Assembly (NCBI GenBank): GCA_002355495.1
Contig: AP017424.1
Location: 6,575,501 to 6,639,500, forward strand
Length of the DNA: 64,000 nt
Direction: 5' to 3'
Origin: Streptomyces laurentii
GTDB taxonomy: Bacteria; Actinomycetota; Actinomycetes; Streptomycetales; Streptomycetaceae
The first letter of the stretch is position 1, and every line of letters starts with the position of its first letter. A model generated the notes under the pieces. That model searched no databases, was not told the DNA's origin, and saw only the letters and a list, made by a program, of their open reading frames with translations. Of this stretch, positions 60,092 to 64,000 are shown one piece after another. A program made the position numbers and the translations under genes.

Positions 60092-61881
60092 ATGACTTCG
60101 ACCGGCCGGCCGTCCTCCGCACCCGACCGGTCCGCCGCGGCGGCCGCGTCGACTCGCTCGACCCCCGGCCCCCGACGCCCCGGCGTCCGGGGCCGGGTGG
60201 GCGCCTTCGCCCGCCGTCCGTACACCGACCGCCACTGGCCCGACCTCGTCGCGCTCTGCGCCGCCACCCTCTTCTTCTGGGCCTCCCTCACCCCCTCCCT
60301 GGTGCCCCGCCCTTGGTATCTCCAGGGCGTGATCGGCGGCATCACCGCCGCCATCGGCTACGCGCTCGGCGCCACCCTCGCCTGGGTCGTCCGGCTGCTG
60401 CTCCGCCGCCGTCCCGGCGAACGCCTATGGGCCCGGCTCTGGCAGGCGTACTGGCTGCTCGCCCCCGCCCTCTCGGTCGGCTGCATCGCCGAAAGCGCCC
60501 GGCTCCAGCGCCAGTTGCGGGTCCTCCAGGAACTGCCGCCCTCGCTGACCTGGCACGCCCCGGTGATCGCGCTCATCGCGGTCGCCATCTGGCTCGCCCT
60601 GCTGCTCGCCGGCCGCGGCGTCCGGCTCGGCGCCCGCGCGCTCATACGCCTCCTCGGACGGCTGCTGCCCCGGCCCGCCGCCCACGCGCTCGGCGCGCTG
60701 CTCACCGCCATCGCCGTACTCGTCGGCGTCCGCGACGTCGTCTTCGACCGCGGGGTCGTCGACCTCGCCGACCGCATCGCCGAGGCCACCAACGACGGAA
60801 CCAAGGAGGGCATCCACCGCCCCGCGTCCCGGCACGTCTCCGGCGGCCCCGGCTCCCTGATCGACTGGCGGGACCTCGGCTACCAGGGCCGCAACTTCAC
60901 CGGCTCGGTCCCCACCCGCGACCGCATCGGAGCCTGGACCGGCGAGCCCGCCCGCGACCCGGTCCGCGTCTACGTCCCCTCCGCGCTCCCCGCCGTCTTC
61001 GCCGACGAGCGGCCGTTCGCCGCCCAGGCGCGGCTCGCCGTCCGTGAACTCACCCGCACCGGCGCCTTCGACCGCGCGGTCCTCGCCGTCGCCGGCACCA
61101 CGGGAACCGGCTGGATCGACCCGAACGTCGCCGAGCCGCTGGAGTACATGTACGGCGGCGATACCGCGATCGTCGCCGTCCAGTACTCGTACCTGCCCTC
61201 CTGGGTGTCCTTCCTCGTCGACAAGGAGAAGGCCGGCCAGGCCACCCGCGCCCTCCTCGACGCCGTCCGCGCCGAACTCGACCGCCGCCCCGCGGACCGC
61301 CGGCCCCGGCTCGTCGTCACCGGCGAGAGCCTCGGCGCCTACGCCGTCGAGACGTCCTTCGACAGCGCCGACGACCTGCTGGCCTCGACCGACGGGGCGC
61401 TGCTGCTCGGCGCGCCGAACTTCTCCCCGATCTCCGAGGAGATCCGCCGCGACCGCGACCCGGGCAGCCCGGTCTGGCGCCCCCAGTACGAGGACGGCGC
61501 GCACTACCGCTTCGCCCAGTTCCCGCGGACGGACCTCGCCCGGCCCCCGGCCCGCTGGGAGTTCCCGCGCGCCGTCTACCTCCAGAACGCCTCCGACCCG
61601 GTCGTCTGGTGGTCCCCGGACCTGCTCTTCAAGCGTCCCGCCTGGCTCGACGGACAGCTCGGCCCGGACATCACCCCGAGATCGACTGGTTCCCGTTCGT
61701 CGCCTTCTGGCAGACATCGGTCGACATGGCCGTGTCGTACGGGGTACAGGCACCGCACGGACACCGCTACGGCACCGGCGCCGTCGACGGCTGGGCCGCC
61801 GTCGTCCCGCCCGACGGCTGGACGGCCGCCGACACCGACCGGCTGCGCGCGTACATCGGACAGCGCCCCGCCGCCTACTGA
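60092..61881 (+). pseudogene. Membrane-anchored alpha/beta hydrolase (Abhydrolase_9 type), frameshifted near the end
   Basis: From ATG 60092, with GAGG 8 nt upstream. About 5 hydrophobic helices precede the catalytic part (ALCAATLFFWASLTPSLVP, VIGGITAAIGYALGATLAWV, HAPVIALIAVAIWLALLLAG). The serine hydrolase half has VLAVAGTTGTGWIDPN, the nucleophile in RLVVTGESLGAYAVE and DPVVWWSPDLLF. The frame is lost after LDGQLGPDI at about 61674-61677 (a CCCC run) and resumes one base earlier as PEIDWFPFVAFWQTSVDMAV to a stop at 61881; as read, the first frame would run on to 62008 with nonsense. One added C restores a 596-aa protein. It is therefore a pseudogene or a base-calling error. Confidence 0.75.
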
Positions 61882-61894
61882 CGGCGGCAGGACG

Positions 61895-61938
61895 GAGGAC
61901 AAGCCGAGGACAAGCCGAGGACAAGCCGAGGGCAAGCC
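61895..61938. repeat. Four tandem copies of an 11-bp unit GAGGACAAGCC
   Basis: Three exact copies and a fourth with one change (GAGGGCAAGCC) follow the stop of the alpha/beta hydrolase. In the frame read beyond the frameshift they code EDKP-like repeats, but they lie outside the corrected gene. Confidence 0.85.
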
Positions 61939-62095
61939 GGGGCAGGCCAGGGGTGAGCCCTGGCCTTACCTCCGAGGTCATCGACCCGCGCGACGGACCC
62001 CGACATGATCGGAGCACCGGGTCCCGGGCGGCGCACTCCGCCTGGGGCGCCGGCCCTCACCTCCGCGTCCCGTGCCCTTCGAAGGGGAATCCGCC

Positions 62096-62512
62096 ATGTC
62101 CCAGGCCCTGCTCACCGGTCTCGCCCGCACCTCCGTGCCGCGCACCGCGCTGCGCCGCTTCCTCGCCCTTGACGCCGTCGTCACCGGCGCGAACGGCATC
62201 GCCTACCTCGCCGCCTCCGGCCCGCTCGCCGAACTCCTCGGCGTCGGGCGTACGTTGCTGCTCGGCATCGGCGCCTTCCTCACCGTGTACGCGGCGGGCG
62301 TCGCCTGGCTCGCGAGCCGCCCGCGGCCGGCCGCGCTCGGCGTCCGCGCCGTCATCGAGGCCAATCTCGGATGGGTGGTGGCGAGCGTCGCCGCCCTGGT
62401 CCTCTGGCTGGAGCCGACCGTCGCGGGCGAGGTCTGGACCCTCCTCCAGGCCGGCACCGTCGCGGGCTTCGCCGCGCTCCAGTGGGCCGCGCTGCGCGCC
62501 GCTACGCCGTGA
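62096..62512 (+). CDS. Four-helix integral membrane protein, hypothetical
   Basis: 138 aa from ATG 62096, AAGGGGAA upstream. Four hydrophobic segments: FLALDAVVTGANGIAYLAAS, LLLGIGAFLTVYAAGVAWLA, WVVASVAALVLWL and TLLQAGTVAGFAALQWAAL. Similar small membrane proteins next to XRE regulators recur in Streptomyces, as I recall. The 3' end overlaps that of the convergent XRE gene by 11 bp. Confidence 0.75.
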   Translation: MSQALLTGLARTSVPRTALRRFLALDAVVTGANGIAYLAASGPLAELLGVGRTLLLGIGAFLTVYAAGVAWLASRPRPAALGVRAVIEANLGWVVASVAALVLWLEPTVAGEVWTLLQAGTVAGFAALQWAALRAATP

Positions 62513-63323
62513 GCGACCGCAGATAGGAGACCGTCGCCTCGTCGGCCGGGAGCATCGTCTCGATGGCCAGCTCGGCGACGGTCACGTCCATCGGCGTGTT
62601 GAAGGTCGAGATGGACGACACGAACGACAGCAGCCGGCCATCGTGTTCGATCCGCAGCGGCAGCGCGAAGTACGGGTAGGGCTCCGGGTCCTCCCGGTCG
62701 TCCGGGTCCGTGGTGCCCTCGGGCAGCGGGTACGCCGCCACCTCCTCGTACAGCGCGCGCAGCGCCGACGAACGGGCCAATGCGATCTGACGCTCCATCT
62801 GGGCCAGCAGATGGCCCCGCCATTCGCGCAGATTGCGGATGCGCGGCGCGAGACCCTGCGGGTGCAGGGTGATCCGCATGGCGTTCAGCGGCGGGGTCAG
62901 CAGATGCTCGGGCAGACCGGTGAGGAACGCCTGCATGCCCTGATTGGCCGCCACCACGGTGTACGTGCCGTCGACGACGATCGCCGGATACGGCTCGTAG
63001 CCCCGCAGCAGCCGCTCGATGCCCTCCCGCAGCGTGTCGAGCCGCGGGTCGTCGAGGGCGGACTCCGCGTAGCGCGGGGCGTAACCCGCCGCGAGCAGCA
63101 GGGCGTTGCGCTCGCGCACCGGTACGTCGAGGTGTTCGGCGAGCCGCAGCACCATCTCCTCGCTGGGCCGCGAGCGGCCGTTCTCGACGAAGGAGATGTG
63201 CCGTGCGGACGAGTCGGCGCGCAGCGCCAGCTCCAGTTGGCTCAGCCGCCGCCGCAGCCGCCAGCGGCGCAGCAGCGGGCCCACGCTCGTACTCACACTC
63301 GTGTCGGTCGCGACAGTCGTCAT
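62502..63323 (-). CDS. XRE-family regulator with a MmyB-like C-terminal ligand domain
   Basis: 273 aa from ATG 63323. The N-terminal HTH reads RWRLRRRLSQLELALRADSS, then ISFVENGRSRPSEEMVLRLA. Residues about 100-270 form a MmyB-type domain (YPAIVVDGTYTVVAANQGMQ, LREWRGHLLAQMERQIALAR) that binds fatty-acid-like ligands in related proteins. It should repress or activate the convergent membrane-protein gene or itself. Leaderless promoter. Confidence 0.93.
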   Translation of the reverse strand: MTTVATDTSVSTSVGPLLRRWRLRRRLSQLELALRADSSARHISFVENGRSRPSEEMVLRLAEHLDVPVRERNALLLAAGYAPRYAESALDDPRLDTLREGIERLLRGYEPYPAIVVDGTYTVVAANQGMQAFLTGLPEHLLTPPLNAMRITLHPQGLAPRIRNLREWRGHLLAQMERQIALARSSALRALYEEVAAYPLPEGTTDPDDREDPEPYPYFALPLRIEHDGRLLSFVSSISTFNTPMDVTVAELAIETMLPADEATVSYLRSLTA

Positions 63324-63329
63324 GGGCAG

Positions 63330-63335
63330 ACGGTA
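63330..63335 (-). promoter_or_regulatory. -10 box (TACCGT) of the XRE gene, leaderless type
   Basis: TACCGT on the minus strand ends 6 nt before ATG 63323. Confidence 0.55.
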
Positions 63336-63436
63336 TCCCAGAGGGGGACCGGGTATTTTTCGACCAGGACCGTTCTCCGTCCCCACTGTCATCGCCGGCG
63401 TCACCGCCGTCCCGTCGCTATCGGAGGGAGCACCAC

Positions 63437-63742
63437 GTGCCCACAGAACCCCTGTCGCAGAAGGAGATCGAGGACCGGCTGCGGGAGCTGCCCGGCTGGT
63501 CCGTCACCGACAGCCGGCTCACCCGCGACTACCGTCTCGCCGACCACTTCGCGGCCACCGCCTTCGTCGTCCACATCGCCCAGATCCAGCAGGAGTTGGA
63601 CCACCACAGCGATCTGACGCTCGGGTACGACACCGTCGCGGTCTCCGTGCACACCCACTCGGCGGGCGGCGCCCTCACGGAGAAGGACTTCGCCCTCGCC
63701 GAACGGGTCCGGGCGGCGGCCCCGGGGCACGGGGCGGCGTGA
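63437..63742 (+). CDS. Pterin-4a-carbinolamine dehydratase-like protein
   Basis: 101 aa from GTG 63437, GGAGGGAG upstream. Motifs: the N-terminal helix EIEDRLRELPGWSV, then IAQIQQELDHHSDLTLGYDT with the active-site His pair, and ALTEKDFALAERV. The fold is that of PhhB/DCoH. In actinobacteria these proteins may recycle pterins or serve other roles. The stop overlaps the next gene's GTG. Confidence 0.9.
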   Translation: MPTEPLSQKEIEDRLRELPGWSVTDSRLTRDYRLADHFAATAFVVHIAQIQQELDHHSDLTLGYDTVAVSVHTHSAGGALTEKDFALAERVRAAAPGHGAA

Positions 63743-64000
63743 CCGGACCCATGACCTCACCCCGTATATCCGGCTCGCGGGCCCACTCGACCGGGCCCGC
63801 GGCCGTGCGTGATCGTGACCCCGCCACCGTGCTCGACTACGAGACCGAAGCCGCGCACTACGACGAGACCCGGGGCGGGGTGCCGCGCGCCGAGGCCGCG
63901 GCCGCCGCCGTGCGCGGACTCCTGCCGCCCGGCACCCGCACCCTGCTCGACCTCGCCTGCGGCACCGGCCTCGTCACCGAACGCCTGGCCCGGCCCGGAC
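63739..64000 (+). CDS. Class I SAM-dependent methyltransferase, N-terminal part, runs off right edge
   Basis: Open from GTG 63739 to the edge (87 codons). The opening TVLDYETEAAHYDETRGGVP and motif I, LLDLACGTGLVTERLARPG, mark a methyltransferase of UbiE/Trm112-like type. ATG 63751 is an alternative start. The stop of the dehydratase gene overlaps its first codon, so they are cotranscribed. Confidence 0.9.
   Translation, partial: MTGPMTSPRISGSRAHSTGPAAVRDRDPATVLDYETEAAHYDETRGGVPRAEAAAAAVRGLLPPGTRTLLDLACGTGLVTERLARPG

Overview
The window is high-GC actinobacterial chromosome, almost certainly Streptomyces. GC is about 73% with strong third-position G/C bias, GTG and TTG starts are common, many genes have a TANNNT -10 box only 6-7 nt before the start codon (leaderless transcripts), and several families are ones I know mainly from streptomycetes. 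It looks like core chromosome with a few accessory pieces. No rRNA, tRNA, CRISPR array or prophage was seen.

Layout. 0-2.4 kb: the N-terminal part of a caspase-like protease running off the left edge, divergent from a degenerate Nudix-fold protein, then a NeuD/PglD-type acyltransferase. 2.6-11.5 kb: an FAD oxidoreductase, a macrodomain protein, an Ada-AlkA fusion with Ogt (alkylation repair), a DUF981 membrane protein, a sirtuin, a Nudix hydrolase overlapping an ADP-ribosylglycohydrolase, and glycerate kinase. Four of these genes act on NAD or ADP-ribose derivatives. 11.5-12.1 kb: terminators and a TetR remnant.

12.1-24 kb: a minus-strand block with phosphatidylserine synthase and decarboxylase (pssA, psd) followed by an ethylmalonyl-CoA pathway cluster: acyl-CoA dehydrogenase, MaoC hydratase, CoA-ester lyase, ethylmalonyl-CoA mutase (meaA) and crotonyl-CoA carboxylase/reductase (ccr), then a TetR regulator and a duplicated-and-fused 3-hydroxyacyl-CoA dehydrogenase. 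Together they take acetoacetyl-CoA-derived C4 units to glyoxylate and propionyl-CoA, for growth on C2 or fatty substrates and for supply of polyketide extender units. The ccr promoter carries nested palindromes. About 1.2 kb of non-coding, repeat-bearing DNA separates ccr from the TetR gene.

24-32.7 kb: a HEAT-repeat/GNAT fusion, a 170-bp MITE-like element with perfect terminal inverted repeats, a secreted tripeptidyl-aminopeptidase-like hydrolase, an SRPBCC protein, a 14-TM-type drug exporter with an extra C-terminal domain (frameshifted) and a conserved putative DNA-binding protein. 32.9-41.2 kb: a peptide and cell-wall turnover operon (dppA, M20 peptidase, S9 peptidase, LD-carboxypeptidase), a secreted X-Pro/CocE-type hydrolase behind a palindromic operator, and adenosine deaminase. 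41.3-64 kb: a GntR regulator, small membrane proteins, GNAT acetyltransferases, a DUF5107 protein, a methyltransferase, a two-component system facing a permease-like protein, an aminotransferase-fold protein without its catalytic lysine, DedA, an MBL hydrolase, a resolvase-like remnant domain, a holin/phosphodiesterase fusion, an APC permease, a frameshifted alpha/beta hydrolase, an XRE regulator, a PCD-like dehydratase, and a partial methyltransferase at the right edge.

Three reading frames are broken by what looks like loss of one C (about 11764, 30665-30677 and 61674-61677). Two of the sites are in runs of C, so base-calling error is as likely as real mutation there.
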